Source: Rhynchonema sp. JSB1_4 (taxonomy: Eukaryota > Nematoda > Chromadorea > Monhysterida > Xyalidae). From it: a stretch of DNA of 64,000 nucleotides. The position numbers were made by a program, and so were the translations under genes. The stretch is taken from assembly GCA_030248065.1 (NCBI GenBank), contig JASAMV010002529.1, positions 1-64,000 of the forward strand, given 5' to 3'. Shown here piece by piece: positions 1-20,700 of this stretch. The notes under the pieces are model-generated. The model saw nothing but the letters and a program-made list of their open reading frames with translations. It was not told the DNA's origin and ran no database searches. Every line of letters starts with the position of its first letter. Position 1 is the stretch's first letter.

Positions 1-1615
1 TATTGCTATTTTTCCACCTGTGTACCCTACCCGCCCCGCCAAAGTAGCCACAGCACTGGTTATTGAAAAGGATGTTTTTTTGTTTGTAATCGCATTTGTT
101 CGTGTCTATTCTTCAATAAGAGGCGTATTACTATTGTCGGAAGATAACCGGGGGCTTATTTTTTCACTGGGGTCATTTTGGGGGGTTCAATTTATGGGGG
201 TTAATCAGTGCTGTGGCTACTTTTGCGGGGGGTGGAGATTTTTCGGGGCGGGTAGGGTAGATACAAGTTTTTTTGGGTGCCTATTTTTATTTGCTATAAA
301 GTGCATACCGTAAAAACCTAAATAAGAAGGGGGGCTCTATTAATTCACTGACCCCATTTTGGGGGGCTCTATTCCTTTTGGCTGGGGGGGCCTCTATTAA
401 TTCACTGACCCAAACGAAATTGTTCCCAGAAATACCCCCAAAAACCCCTAAAAAGGGGTTTGAGATGTTTTTGCTTGTAATCGCATTTTATCGCGTCTAT
501 TCGTCAATAGACAATAAGAGGCGTATTATGTGCTCTGAACAAACAACAAACAGGCATAAATATACCTGTGCACCACTATCCAGCATTCACACACTACTGT
601 ATAGGGAATGTTTACTGTAGGGGGGGCCTCATCGGGGGGCTCTATTAATTCACTGACCCCTTTTTTTGGGGGGAAGTATTTCGGGGGGCTGTATTTAGGT
701 TTTTACGGTATATCGTGCGTAGCGCGCGATTTTTTGCACTTTTAAGGGTTTTCGGTCGAAATTTGGTCATTTTTGATCGAAAAAAAACGGGCATTTTGAA
801 GGCAAAAATCGGGGCGGGTAGGGAGTACCAGAGCGGGGCGGGTATACTGTCATAAAGAGCCGTTTTTTATTTTTCGTGGAAAAATCGGTTTTTTTTCGAA
901 AAAAACCGTTTTTTTTTTCAAACACTTTTTCAGTACTTAAGAACGAGAATTTCGAAAAATACTAGACGGGACCCGTGCCTACGGCCCGGCTACAGAGCCG
1001 CGCCCGTGCCGTGCCACCCCCCACCCCAAAGACCCGCTCGTATACCCAAAGTCACCCGTGAAAATTGACCCGTCCGCACCTCCGAGGGAAGGGGCCACAG
1101 CACACAATACATGCGTCTTCCTGTTTTAGTAGTATAGATAACAATTTCAGTGCAAAATTTGTTCGAAGTGACAGAGAGTGCTCTTGAAGAGTGTTGAAGT
1201 CAGTCGAAAAACATTCTTGGGTTCACATGTTTTTTTGCCTATTTTGGGCCGGTTAATTTTTGTGCTCGAGCCAAAAATTCACTGAAATCGAAAAAACTCA
1301 TCAGTTTTGCATTACAATTTTTTGGAAAATTGGCAGAAAGTACCGATATTTTTCCGATTAAAAGCCGAAAAGATACCCACGGAAAAATAAATGGAAAAAG
1401 TATTCGGGTCTCGGTTAAAAACGGGTTTTCTTTCGGTTTTTTTCTGGCTTAATCCGGTTTTCTTTTCCGCCTGCCAGTACTGGGGGCGGGTGAGGGGGGG
1501 TAGTGTGACCAGGGCGGGGCGGGTAAGGTACCATTGGGGGCAGTGTCGTTCTCCTGGGGGAGGGGGGTCCCCGCCCGCTAGGTACACTAAGCCACAGGGG
1601 GCTCCCGTAGTACCA
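1..1615 (+). repeat. Long repeat unit, copy A
   Basis: This is the first of three copies of the same unit. It runs from the window edge to about 1615, where it meets copy B head-on. It shares with copies B and C, in order: a GGGCGGGTAGGG-rich stretch, the MITE, a region with the CGTGCGTAGCGCGCGA motif, a T-rich stretch with CCGTTTTTT runs, and a segment with TTGCATTACAATTTTTTGG. Copy A differs from C by small indels and substitutions, so the copies are old enough to have diverged. The left end is cut by the window. Confidence 0.75.
308..708 (+). mobile_element. TA-flanked MITE, copy 1
   Basis: This 401-bp element has terminal inverted repeats CCGTAAAAACCTAAATA / TATTTAGGTTTTTACGG and is flanked by TA on both sides (306-307 and 709-710). 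TA duplication is the hallmark of Tc1/mariner-type transposition. It carries three copies of a CACTGACCC sub-motif. It has no coding capacity and lies inside long repeat copy A. Confidence 0.8.
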
Positions 1616-1624
1616 GCGAGCGTA

Positions 1625-3670
1625 TCCTCTCCCAGAGCCCGGTAGAGTAGGTATCCCCCCTCCAGAGTACCTCCAACACCGGGTGGCGGGAGAGGAGCGG
1701 TCCCCCCAATCCAGTGTAGTTCCTGGTCCGGCGCTCGGCGCGGCGGTTAGCTACCCCTTTTTCCGTGCGGCCTGGTTACGTGTACGCCTAGCGCCCTGGG
1801 GGGAAGGGGGAAAAAACCCAAATTCAGGAAAAAGTAAAACCACTTTTTGAGGTAGAAAATTTGACCGATTTTTCGGCCCTTTTTGCGAAAAAATTCTCTC
1901 TATAAAAGGTCCCACTTTCTTTGGCCCCGACTTCTTACCCCCCAACATCCCCCAGACCTAAACAAAAATCAAACCCATTTTAGGCCTAAAACAATGCCCA
2001 TTCTCTTAGCGCCCTAACTTTGTACTATTTTAGGCAAAAATTGAGGCGGTTAGTGTACCTGGCGCGGCGGTTAGTGTACTAGTGTACCTTGGTTTGGTTG
2101 CGGCGGTTAGTGTACCTTAGGGGCAGGGACCCCCCTCCCCCAGGAACGACACTGCCCCGAATGGAACCCTACCCGCCCCGCCCTGGTACATTACCCCCTA
2201 CCCGCCCCCATACTGGCAGGCGGAAAAAAAAACCGGATTTTTTCCAGAAAAAAAACCGAAAAAAACCGTTTTTTTCCGAGACCCGAATACTTTTCCATTT
2301 ATTTTTCGGGTATCTTTTTGGCTTTTAATCGGAAAAATATCGGTACTTTATCCCGATTTTCCAAAAAATTGTAATGCAAAACTGATGAGATTTTTCGATT
2401 TTCAGTGAAAAATTGGCTCGAGCACAAAAATTAACCTGCCGAAAATGGGCCAAAAAGCGTGTAAACCAAGTGTTTTCGACTGACTTCAACACTCTTCAAG
2501 AGCACTCTCGTCACTTCGAACAAATTTTGCACTGAAATTGTTATCTATACTACTAAAACAGGAAGACGTATGTATGTGTCTGTGGCCCCTTCCCTCGGAG
2601 GTGCGGACGGGTCAATTTTCACGGGTGACTTTGGGTATGCTAACGGGTCTTCGGGGTGGGGGGTGGCACGGCACGGGCGCGGCGCTGTAGCCGGGCCGTA
2701 GGCACGGGTCCCGTCTAGTATTTTTCGAAATTACGTTCTTAAGTACTGGAAAAGTATTTGAAAAAAAAAAACGTTTTTTTTCAAAAAAAAACCGTTTTTT
2801 TACCACAAAAAAAAAAAAACGGCTCTTTATGACAGTATACCCGCCCCGCCCGGGTACCCTACCCGCCCCGATTTTTGCCCTCAAAATGCCATTTTTTTTC
2901 GGTCAAAAATGCCCAAATTAGGACCGAAAACCCTTATAAGTGCAAAAAATCGCGCGCTACGCACGATATACCGTAAGCCTAAAATACAGCCCCCCGTAAT
3001 ACAGCCCCCCAAAAAGGGGTCAGTGAATCAATAGAGCCCCCCAAGCACAGGCTTGAAGTAACAACATGCCCTATACAGTTGTGTATTAATGCTTGATGGT
3101 GGTGCACAGGTACATTTATGCACGTTTGTTGTTTGTTCAGAGCACATATATGCTCCTTATTGTCTATTGACGAATAGACACGAATAAATGCGATTACAAG
3201 CGAAAAAACATCTTTTCAAACCCCTTTTAGGGGTTTTTGGGGTATTTCTGGAACAATTTCGTTTGGGTCAGTGAATTAATAGAGGCCCCCGCCGGAATAG
3301 AGCCCCCCAAAATGGGGTCAGTGAATTAATAGAGCCCCCTTCTATTTAGGTTTTTACGGTATGCGATTTATAGCAAATAAAAATAGGCACCCAAAAAACT
3401 TGCATCTACCCTACCCGCCCCCGAAAAATCTCCACCCCCCCGCAAAAGTAGCCACAGCACTGATTGACCCCCCATAAATTGAACCCCCCCCAAAATGACC
3501 CCAGTGAAAAAATAGACCCCCGGGTTCTATTTCCGACAATACAGTAATACGCCTCTTATTGAAGAATAGACAAGAAAAAATGCGATTACAAACGAAAAAA
3601 CATCCTTTCAATAACCAGTGCTGTGGCTACTTTGGCGGGGCGGGTAGGGGTACACAGGTGGAAAAATCCG
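1625..3670 (-). repeat. Long repeat unit, copy B (inverted)
   Basis: The second copy of the unit is in the opposite orientation. Its 1625-3400 part is the reverse complement of 3780-5500 (copy C), giving two ~1.8-kb inverted arms separated by ~380 bp. Its 3400-3670 part matches the start of copy A (1-265). It includes the sites GGCGGTTAGTGTACC at 2045, about 2067 and 2102. Confidence 0.75.
2971..3359 (-). mobile_element. TA-flanked MITE, copy 2
   Basis: This is the reverse-orientation member of the same family, 389 bp long, with TA at 2969-2970 and 3360-3361. One terminus has drifted (CCGTAAGCCTAAAATA). It sits at the equivalent place in long repeat copy B, so it was inserted before the long unit was multiplied. 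Confidence 0.8.
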
Positions 3671-5530
3671 GGGTGGGTAGGGGTAGTGCACCTGGGATGG
3701 GATCTTGGGGGGGGGGAATCCGGTTTGGTGGGGGGAGGGGGGGTGGGAGATTTTTCGGGGCGGGGTAGGGTACAACACAAGTTTTTTCGGGTGCCTATTT
3801 TTATTTGCTATAAAGGGCATACCGTAAAAACCGAAATAGAAGGGGGCTCTATTAATTCACTGACCCCATTTTGGGGGGCTCTATTCCGGCGGGGGCCTCT
3901 ATTAATTCACTGACCCAAACGAAATTGTTCCCAGAAATACCCCCAAAAACCCCTAAAAAGGGGTTTGAAAAGATGTTTTTTCGCTTGTAATCGCATTTAT
4001 TCGTGTCTATTCGTCAATAGACAATAAGAGGCGTATTATGTGCTCTGAACAAACAACAAACGTGCATAAATGTACCTGTGCACCACCATCAAGCATTAAT
4101 ACACAACTGGGTAGGGCATGGTGTTACGTCGGGGGGGCCTCTATTCCGGGGGGCTCTATTAATACACTGACCCCTTTTTGGGGGGTTGTGTTGCGGGGGG
4201 TTGTATTTAGGTTTGTACGGTATATCGTGCGTAGCGCGCGATTTTTTGCACTTTTAAGGGTTTTCGGTCGAAATTTGGTCATTTTTGACCGAAAAATGGG
4301 CATTTTGAGGGCAAAAATCTGGGCGGGTAGGGTACCCGGGCGGGGCGGGTATACTGTCATAAAGAGCCGTTTTTTATTTTTCGTGGAAAAAAACGGTTTT
4401 TTTTCGAAAAAAACCGTTTTTTTTTTCAAATACTTTTCCAGTACTTAAGAACGTAATTTCGAAAAATACTAGACGGGACCCGTGCCTACGGCCCGGCTAC
4501 AGCGCCGCGCCCTTGCCGTGCCACCCCCACCCCGAAGACCCGTTAGCATACCCAAAGCCACCTGTGAAAATTGACCCGTCCGCACCTCCGAGGGAAGGGG
4601 CCACAGACACCCATACGTCTTCCTGTTTTAGTAGTATAGATAACAATTTCAGTGCAAAATTTGTTCGAAGTGACGAGAGTGCTCTTGAAGAGTGTTGAAG
4701 TCAGTCGAAAACACTTGGTTTACACGCTTTTTGGCCCATTTTGGGCCGGTTAATTTTTGTGCTCGAGCCAATTTTTCACTGAAATCGAAAAACTCATCAG
4801 TTTTGCATTACAATTTTTTGGAAAAATTGGGATAAAGTACCGATATTTTTCCGATTAAAAGCCGAAAAGATACCCACGGAAAAATAAATGGAAAAGTATT
4901 CGGGTCTCGGAAAAAAACGGTTTTTTTCGGTTTTTTTTCTGGAAAAAATCCGGTTTTTTTTCCGCCTGCCAGTATGGGGGCGGGTAGGGGGTAGTGTACC
5001 AGGGCGGGGCGGGTAGGGTACCATTGGGGGCAGTGTCGTTCCTGGGGGAGGGGGGTCCCTGCCCCTAAGGTACACTAACCGCCGCAACCAAACCAAGGTA
5101 CACTAGTACACTAACCGCCGCGCCAGGTACACTAACCGCCTCAATTTTTGCCTAAAATAGTCAAAGTTAGGCCTAAAATGGGCATTTTTAGGCCTAAAAT
5201 GGGTGATTTTTAGGTCGATGTTGTCAAAAGTCGCCAAAATACCCTTTTTATGAAGAATTTTTTCCAAAAAGGGCCAAAAATCGGTCAAATTTTCTACCTC
5301 AAAAAGTGACTTTTTCCTGAATTTGGGTTTTCCCCCTTTCCCCCCCAGGTAGGTACACTAACCGCCGCACGGAAAAAAGGGGTAGGTACACTAACCGCCG
5401 CGCCGAGCGCCGGACCAGGAACTACACTGATTGGGGGGACCCCTCCCGCCAGCCGGTGTTGGAGGTACTCTGGAGGGGGGATACCTACTGTACCGGGCTC
5501 GGAGAGGGGGGATACCTACTGTACCAGAGC
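3600..5530 (+). repeat. Long repeat unit, copy C
   Basis: The third copy is in the same orientation as A and mirrored to B. It begins with a short stretch (3600-3670) that is also the reverse complement of the start of copy A. It is the most complete copy at its right side, where five GGTACACTAACCGCC-type sites (5069, 5106, 5126, 5352, 5384) and GGATACCTACTGTACC units (about 5480 and 5510) occur. Confidence 0.75.
3822..4220 (+). mobile_element. TA-flanked MITE, copy 3
   Basis: This 399-bp family member lies in long repeat copy C, with TA at 3820-3821 and 4221-4222. Its ends are CCGTAAAAACCGAAATA and TATTTAGGTTTGTACGG, each with one change from the consensus. The position within the long unit is the same as for copies 1 and 2. 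Confidence 0.8.
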
Positions 5531-5830
5531 CGACTGCCTGGGGGTTATGTACCTAGGGGGGTTAGGTTTTGGGGTGAAAATTTTTAATGTTTTTATTATG
5601 TGTGGAATCGTGTGAAAACGTAGTCGCGAATTTTTGGGTAATTTGAGCTAAAAACCACAGATTTTACACTAATTTTGGCCATTTTGGTCAAAAATTGGCA
5701 CTTTTGGGACAAAATCGGGGGGATACCTACTGTACCAGGGTGAAAATCGGGGGGATACCTGCTGTACCATGCCAGACATCGGGGGGGATACCTACTGTAC
5801 CAGGCGAGGGGGATACCTACTGTACTGGGG
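5475..5830 (+). repeat. Short repeated unit GGGGATACCTACTGTACC
   Basis: At least six copies of GGGGATACCTACTGTACC or close variants lie at about 5475, 5506, 5717, 5749, 5781 and 5808. The spacing is irregular (about 27-32 bp within clusters). The reverse complement occurs once or twice near 1640-1665 in copy B. No coding or RNA function is evident. Confidence 0.7.
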
Positions 5831-5988
5831 GGGCAACACACGTGCACAAAAATACGCATTTTAAGGCTTATTTTAGCAAAATTTCCACCTATTTTTATAC
5901 CCCTGTTTTTGACTTCTGGACCAATACCCCCCCAAATCGGGGCACCCGGCTAGCTAGCTAGCTTTCTTGCGCCGGACCCCTCCAGCTA

Positions 5989-6405
5989 CCGTAAAAACCT
6001 AAATAGAAGGGGGGGCTCTATTAACTCACTGACCCCATTTTGGGGGGCTCTATTCCGGGGGGGGCTTCTATTAATTCACTGACCCAAACCTGAAAAAATT
6101 GTTCCCAGAAATACCCCTAAAAACCCCGAAAAGGGGGTTTGAAAGGATGTTTTTTCGCTTGTAACCGCATTTATTCGTCTCTATTCGTCAATAAGAGGCG
6201 TATTATGTGCTCTGAACTAACAATAAACGTGCGTAAATGTACTTGTGCACCACTATCAAGCGTTAATACACTGCTGTATAGGGGATGTTACTTAGGGGGG
6301 GCTCTATTCCGGGGGGGGGGCTCTATTAATTCACTGACCCCTTTTTGGGGGGCTGTATTACGGGGGGGCTCTATTCCGGGGGGGGCTGTATTTAGGTTTT
6401 TACGG
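5989..6405 (+). mobile_element. TA-flanked MITE, copy 4, independent insertion
   Basis: This 417-bp member has intact ends (CCGTAAAAACCTAAATA and its complement) and TA at 5987-5988 and 6406-6407. Unlike the other three it is inserted in a CTAGCTAG-rich segment. Removing the element and one TA restores CTCCAGCTAGCTTTCTTGC, which closely matches the uninterrupted 32-bp tandem units at 13062-13205 read on the other strand. The window therefore holds both the filled and the empty target site. Confidence 0.88.
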
Positions 6406-6976
6406 TAGCTAGCTTTCTTGCTCGGGCCAACTACATCACTGTTTTTGGGGTTACCATTTTTTGGGCTTGGACAATGGGCATAAAGTATGACGATCAAACT
6501 GTCAAAATCGCAATCGCACGCATACCAGTTGCTCCGAAAAGTTCTAAAGCTGCTCGGCTGTGAATTTGTTATTTTAAAACGAAAAATTTGTAATTTCGGC
6601 CCTTTCAAGCGTCAGTAGGCCATTTCGTAACACGCATCGACCAAAATTTCATATTCCTTACGGCAGAATATTCTGTAATAGATACGGCGTACTGTTAAAT
6701 ATATCGGTATTAAATATGTCGGTATCGGTGTCGGCTAACATGCCCGACCCGACGCCGATCCCTAAACAAGACTGCATGTGACAATAAACGCGCGAAGCGC
6801 GAAGATTTTTCGATTTTGGGCTGTTTGTTACCTTTTCAAAGAGCCAGTAAAAATGGCAAGAAACCACGGCTCATCCTCATCTCATGTTCCTCATTTCAGC
6901 TGGTTAATCTCACATTTTTATTCGTGCGTGCACCTGCTTGGCATTCTTCTTCGGCCACCGTCTAACAGCAACAACC
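6406..6976. other. Spacer and probable 5' region of the LC8 gene
   Basis: Between the repeat block and the LC8 start codon there is about 530 bp of unique-looking sequence after 6441. A good 3' splice-like site (CTCATTTCAG, ending at 6900) lies 77 bp upstream of the start codon and could be the acceptor of a 5'-UTR intron or a trans-splice site. No TATA box is clear. Confidence 0.35.
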
Positions 6977-8457
<1,481 letters not shown>

Positions 8458-8464
8458 AAATCGC

Positions 8465-8470
8465 AATAAA
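8465..8470 (+). terminator. Possible LC8 polyadenylation signal
   Basis: AATAAA occurs seven bases after the stop codon. It would give a very short 3' UTR. ATTAAA at about 8912 is an alternative. Confidence 0.3.
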
Positions 8471-10297
8471 TCTCTGCAAATTTACTGACTTGAGTAACCA
8501 ATTATGCTCTTTTGAACCGCGCGTGTATCATCAAATTCTATTATGAGTGACGCTGATGAATGATTGAATTATTCATCCCTGTACCTGTACCACCATCAGA
8601 TTTCATTTGCACAATTTTCGCATACAAGTGTTTTTTTGTTCTTTCTGGCTCATACATAAAAAGTTTTTGATAGGTCGTTGACAGTTCGTAGTCCACTTAT
8701 TTTTATTGTCGCTATAATGATTGACAACGTCTTTGACTTCAAGATCCATTTATTGCTTTTCACTCACTATTCTAATGTAATACGGTCATATTTTAACTCC
8801 TCTACTCTTTCTCCACGTGTCATAATACTGTACGGCCAGCCGACTTATGTTTTCTCGTAAATGCAATTGTTTCAATTTTAACAACAGCAATTTGTGTGAT
8901 TGATCCCATATTAAAGAAAGTTCTAGTTCAATTTTTAATCAACTACAAATACGGTTAAGCTGGACTTCTGTGGCTGCTTTGTTTGGTTTATAACTTGCTT
9001 ATTTCATGCGTGTATGCATTCACGAGAAAATTCCTTTCTCAGCGTTATGAGTTTGAAACAACTGCTTTTTTGTACCGTTGGCAATAGATTTGATTACCTT
9101 ATGTTCATGTGTGAATCTTGTTAATTCCGGTTTTGAGGTGACGGTGTTTTTTAAGAACTCGTTTCCTTCAGGTCGTCTGTTTTCGCTCAAAAGTGGCTTG
9201 CGTTTTGTGTTCATGCACAAACCGTTGAGATTGAGAGAGTGTGTGTGACTGTAAAAATCACTCATTATTTTCAGTGTGTGTGTTTGCGTGGCAGCCTGTC
9301 TCTGAAATCATTGTAACACTACACTGGTGTCTTTTATTTTGTTTTCATTCCCTTTTATTAAAGAAGAGATGCATAAACGTGGGACGAGCGAAATTGGGTT
9401 GTTTTTTGTCTGTGTACAGGTGCCCATATACCTGCCTGCATTACTTCACTTTTCGGTTGTGAGCCACTTTCGCAATAATGTGCTGTTCTGAAACGCACTA
9501 TTGCGATCGGGCTCGAAACTGCACCGTGTGGTCGTACCGTGCCGCATGGAACTGGACCTGGATCGATAATGCAATGTCTGTGTCTGGTTATGTCCGCACG
9601 TGGTCGCAGTTCAAATGATCTGCTGTGTCATCATTTGAGGTTTGTTGTTTTTGTCACGTGATGTCCACCGGTTGCCAATCTTGTTCATGTGTGCGTTATT
9701 CATGCTGATTTTCGTGTTTTGCATTTGGCAAACTGGAGACCAGGCGAACTTGACTGGGTATCGGCCTTGAATGCAAGATAATTTGTGTCTCTTGGTCCAC
9801 AGATGTCTCGCAAAAATCTCCAGTGGGTGACGCTTGGGTCATTTTCTTGGATTTCCGGGGACCTGCACCCAGTGTTGCCCCTCGCAACGCGATGTGGTCT
9901 TTGTGAAACATTTTCTTGTCACCCACCACAAGCGAGCACATAAAGAACGCCCAGGCCAGCTGATACACATCACGTGATATCATATGGCTTACACTTTGTG
10001 CATCTTGTCTTGTCCTCATGTAAGCTACATCGATGTTTTTGTCCCTTCGTTCACACTTGAATATGTGCATGTATACTCAGTTTTCTTGCTTCAAGGATGC
10101 TCTAAATGCATTACGAGAAAAAGAAAAATGTTCGAATGAATCCTTTGATTTTTGGCCGGCTTTCGAAATGGAGAAGACAACAATGACAATTATGTTGCTG
10201 TTGACGGCCACAGCCTTCCACGACAACAATCCATAACTGTTGCTATTCTGTGATATTGTCCAGGCATCTATAATTCTGTCCGTAAGCTGCCATCGGA
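8471..10297. other. Gene-free spacer between LC8 and BCAS3
   Basis: This stretch probably holds the LC8 3' UTR and the BCAS3 promoter. Open frames up to 124 codons occur (for example 9696-10070 on the minus strand), but none resembles a known protein or shows exon-like borders. I see no repeat or RNA gene. Confidence 0.4.
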
Positions 10298-17594
<7,297 letters not shown>

Positions 17595-17738
17595 ATTGGT
17601 GGTGTTTCACACACACACCACAAACATGCACAACATGCGAGACGTGGCATTAGTTTTGGAATATCTCTGATCGGTTTCGTTTCCTATTGTTTCGTTCTGG
17701 TAACGAACTTTATGTGTGAGTGAATATAACCATGTACA

Positions 17739-17744
17739 ATTAAA
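17739..17744 (+). terminator. Possible BCAS3 polyadenylation signal
   Basis: ATTAAA lies 145 bp after the proposed stop codon, followed by T-rich sequence. A canonical AATAAA is at 18257-18262. Neither is proven. Confidence 0.25.
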
Positions 17745-20700
17745 TTTGTATGTTTTTTATTATTGTCGTCACGTCACTTCTGCGCTGCGTGTTTGCTTGA
17801 CGCCAAATAATTTTATTTTCTACATATTTTTCCTGTCTCGTTTGTCTTTTTGGCATTGTTTATTAATTCTTTTTCAGCAATAATCAATAACTCGGTGGCT
17901 ATCATGCCTCTGTGTAAAAACATTGTTGGACCACTTATTACAAACTTGATTCCTGAAAAGTATCGAACCCACATCGATATACGATTTTTCATTTGTTCAG
18001 CTGTTTGATGGTGTCATGTTGCACACGTTTCCTTTTTTTAGCGTTCAAGCTTCTGCACCGTTTAGTTTCTTCACCCATGCTTACGAAGTCGAATTTAGTG
18101 CTTATAACAACCAAGTGATATATTACGTGTAATGGGTTCATTTTTGAGTGGTTCTTTACGATATTCTCAGAGACCGTGTTATTGTCGTGAAATACGTCGA
18201 ATGCACGTCTCGGCTTGCTTGTACGCGGTAAAATTGCATACCATTTGGTGGATTTCAATAAATTGTTTTGAAATTCGAAAAACATTCTTGCGTCTCTCTT
18301 TTATCAATTCTTGCATTCTTTCTGTCGTACTTATCGTTGCTTTGAAATTCGGTTATTTCGCATATTTTTACTTTAGAAAAGTTCTCACAGAAGATTGCTG
18401 CACCGGTTATCATTGGTTTGGGGCTTGAGTATTTTTTCTATTCTATTTATTATTTCCGTTGTGAATTCTTCGTGTTCTCTCTCTTTGTTCTGTTGGTGTG
18501 ATAATAAAACGTATCCAATAGCTTTTATCAGTTGCAGGTCATAGGTAAATGTTTGTAGTTTTCTTTCACCAATGCTTCATTAAATCATTTTGACCATTGT
18601 TATCTACCGCTTATTGATCACATAATTATTTGTGCTTATTTTACAAATTCTTTTACACTCTTCGAAATCAAAAGTTCTTTGGTGTGGGATTGCGTCTAAC
18701 TATTGCATATTTCCGTACAATTTAGTTTGCTTTTTCTGTCGCTGTTTTCCAATGTTTCTTTCATTTTCTTGATTGTAGTGTTGTACTACCAAGTCTTTGC
18801 TAAATGACCATGCGCATTGATGATGTCTTATGTTTATGTATGTACTTATTAATAATTCAGCAGTTTTTGTCAAGTCATCTCTTGGGTTGTATTTTGATCA
18901 CGTGATCAGTATGATGACAGTGTTGGTCATGTGTACCAGTCCCCGGGGGCTATCCATATTTGCGAGTGTGCAGTAAATTATGGTGATCGGCTGGTGTTTC
19001 GTTACAAAGTCCCAAACCACACAAACGAGCCCTTACTGGCAGCTAAAGGCACCTGGTTTTCTCATTTCTTTTTATCTCGGTTTGCCACGCCACTTCTGGC
19101 ATTGTGCTTGTATGCAGCTCATTCTTTGCGGCAAAATGAAGACAGGCGGCACCAACTTGGTGCACTGCACACATTACTTGCACAAACAACACATTTACGA
19201 CAACTGACATACACAAGCTGACAAGCAACTGTTCTCTCTTTCTGGGTCAGTCAACCTCAGCCCATCTTCTGGTGTTTAGATATACACCGAAAAGCTGCAC
19301 CCCTTCCAACAGAGCAACCCATTTACCTGCATGTATCAATCTGAGCATCAATTAGGTCTGGGTGCACCCTTTGATGTGTCTCTATTAGCTTAGCTGCGCG
19401 GCCGACGCTAAATGTGTGTCTGGGTCAGTGCGGGTGTTGACCTGTTTCACCCACGCCCTGAACAGCTTGCGCTTGTATGATCTGGGATCCAAAATGGTGG
19501 GTGAAGCATAATGAAAGATGGGAATCCTTGCTATATCAGGGTGCACAAATCTCCATTTTGTGTATTCAAATTCAGTTGCTTGACAGCATTTGAGCGGCGT
19601 TTTGCCACAAACAGTGAGCGACTTTGAATGCGATTGTTTCCTGTGCTCTCAATATCGTTTTATTATTGTAACAGCTGAACCCATGGTCTCTTGTATTCAC
19701 GCAACGCCCGCGCATTGCAAATTGCGTTCGGTACCGCAAATGTGTTGGGTAACCCATGTTTCAGCTTTCATAGTGTGGTACCCGATACCTGTGCCAGCAG
19801 CAATACGCAATTTTAGTGTCATTTGTGTGTTTGGGCCCTGTTTACCGGCAAATTTTCGATAATAAAATGTGGGTTGACGCCATCGCCTTTTGTTGAGCGC
19901 CCATGGGTTACGGTAGCTCACACACGAGGGCGACAAGCCAGCCGGCACCACCACTTAGTCCATATCGAAAAATAATAAAATGTGAAAATCGTAAACCACC
20001 GTACATCCGTTTACCGACCAACAACAATTTGCACGAAATTGCCGTTATGGCCAATCGGTAAACTGTAAAAGACGTTGCGCCGTAAATGTTCCTCTGTGGC
20101 ACTTCCGCAGAATTTCCCTCGCCAACAATGCAATGTCCACTGTAACCCATAGTTTGTCGACGCCGGGTTACGGTATGTGTGCAACGTAGTCACGTGTAAC
20201 TGCGCGAAGGTTGTCGCCAGTGTGTGCGCGTGGGAACGGGCAATATGAAATAAACACCTACGCTCACTCAGTTGGGCATGGCTATGGTTACAACGCGCTC
20301 AACGTGCATGCACATGCGATACATATACATTGCAGGTGCTCTTTTTTCAACGACGAAATCATAAAATTTCAACAATCGTAGCTGCGCGGGCGCTATCATC
20401 TATCACTCACACCGCACAGTATTGTGAATACAGCAAGTTTGCAGTCAACACACAATGAGACGGCATGGTCTGGTCTGCGGCCTCGCTGGTGTGCAAAGTC
20501 AAATGTTGATATGTTTGAAAATCACTGTTCGGTTCCGGGTTCTGGTCTCAGTCTGGGATCCAGTTCCATATCTTGACCTGACCCGATCAGTGCACATGCA
20601 TGTGTGCAAGGTGAGGTTGGTCGGCTGTTGTGGTGGTGTGTGGATTTAAAAATTTTCGGCCCGAAAAAATCGTAAATTCCCTCACACAACAACGCATAAC

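Larger units (their letters stand above)
1..6441. mobile_element. Composite non-coding repeat block with a hAT-like right end
   Basis: The first 6.4 kb has no convincing gene. It is built from long G- and T-rich repeats: three copies of a ~1.6-2 kb unit in alternating orientation, four inserted ~400-bp MITEs and several short tandem arrays. The block ends at 6433-6441 with ACATCACTG. The last ~600 bp (about 5850-5988 and 6408-6441) matches, in reverse complement, the 462-bp element at 13051-13512, which has the same terminus and an 8-bp target duplication. That makes 6441 a likely right end of a hAT-type non-autonomous element. The left end is outside the window, so its own target duplication cannot be checked. 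No transposase reading frame is visible. The small Gly/Pro-rich ORFs here are by-products of the base composition. Confidence 0.7.

Noticed and set aside
3559..3913. Gly- and Pro-rich open frames in the left repeat block
   Set aside because: They are produced by GGGGCGGGTAGGG-type sequence on either strand and differ between repeat copies.
9696..10070. 124-codon minus-strand open frame upstream of BCAS3
   Set aside because: Opposite strand to its neighbours, no recognisable domain, and it lies where the BCAS3 promoter would be expected.
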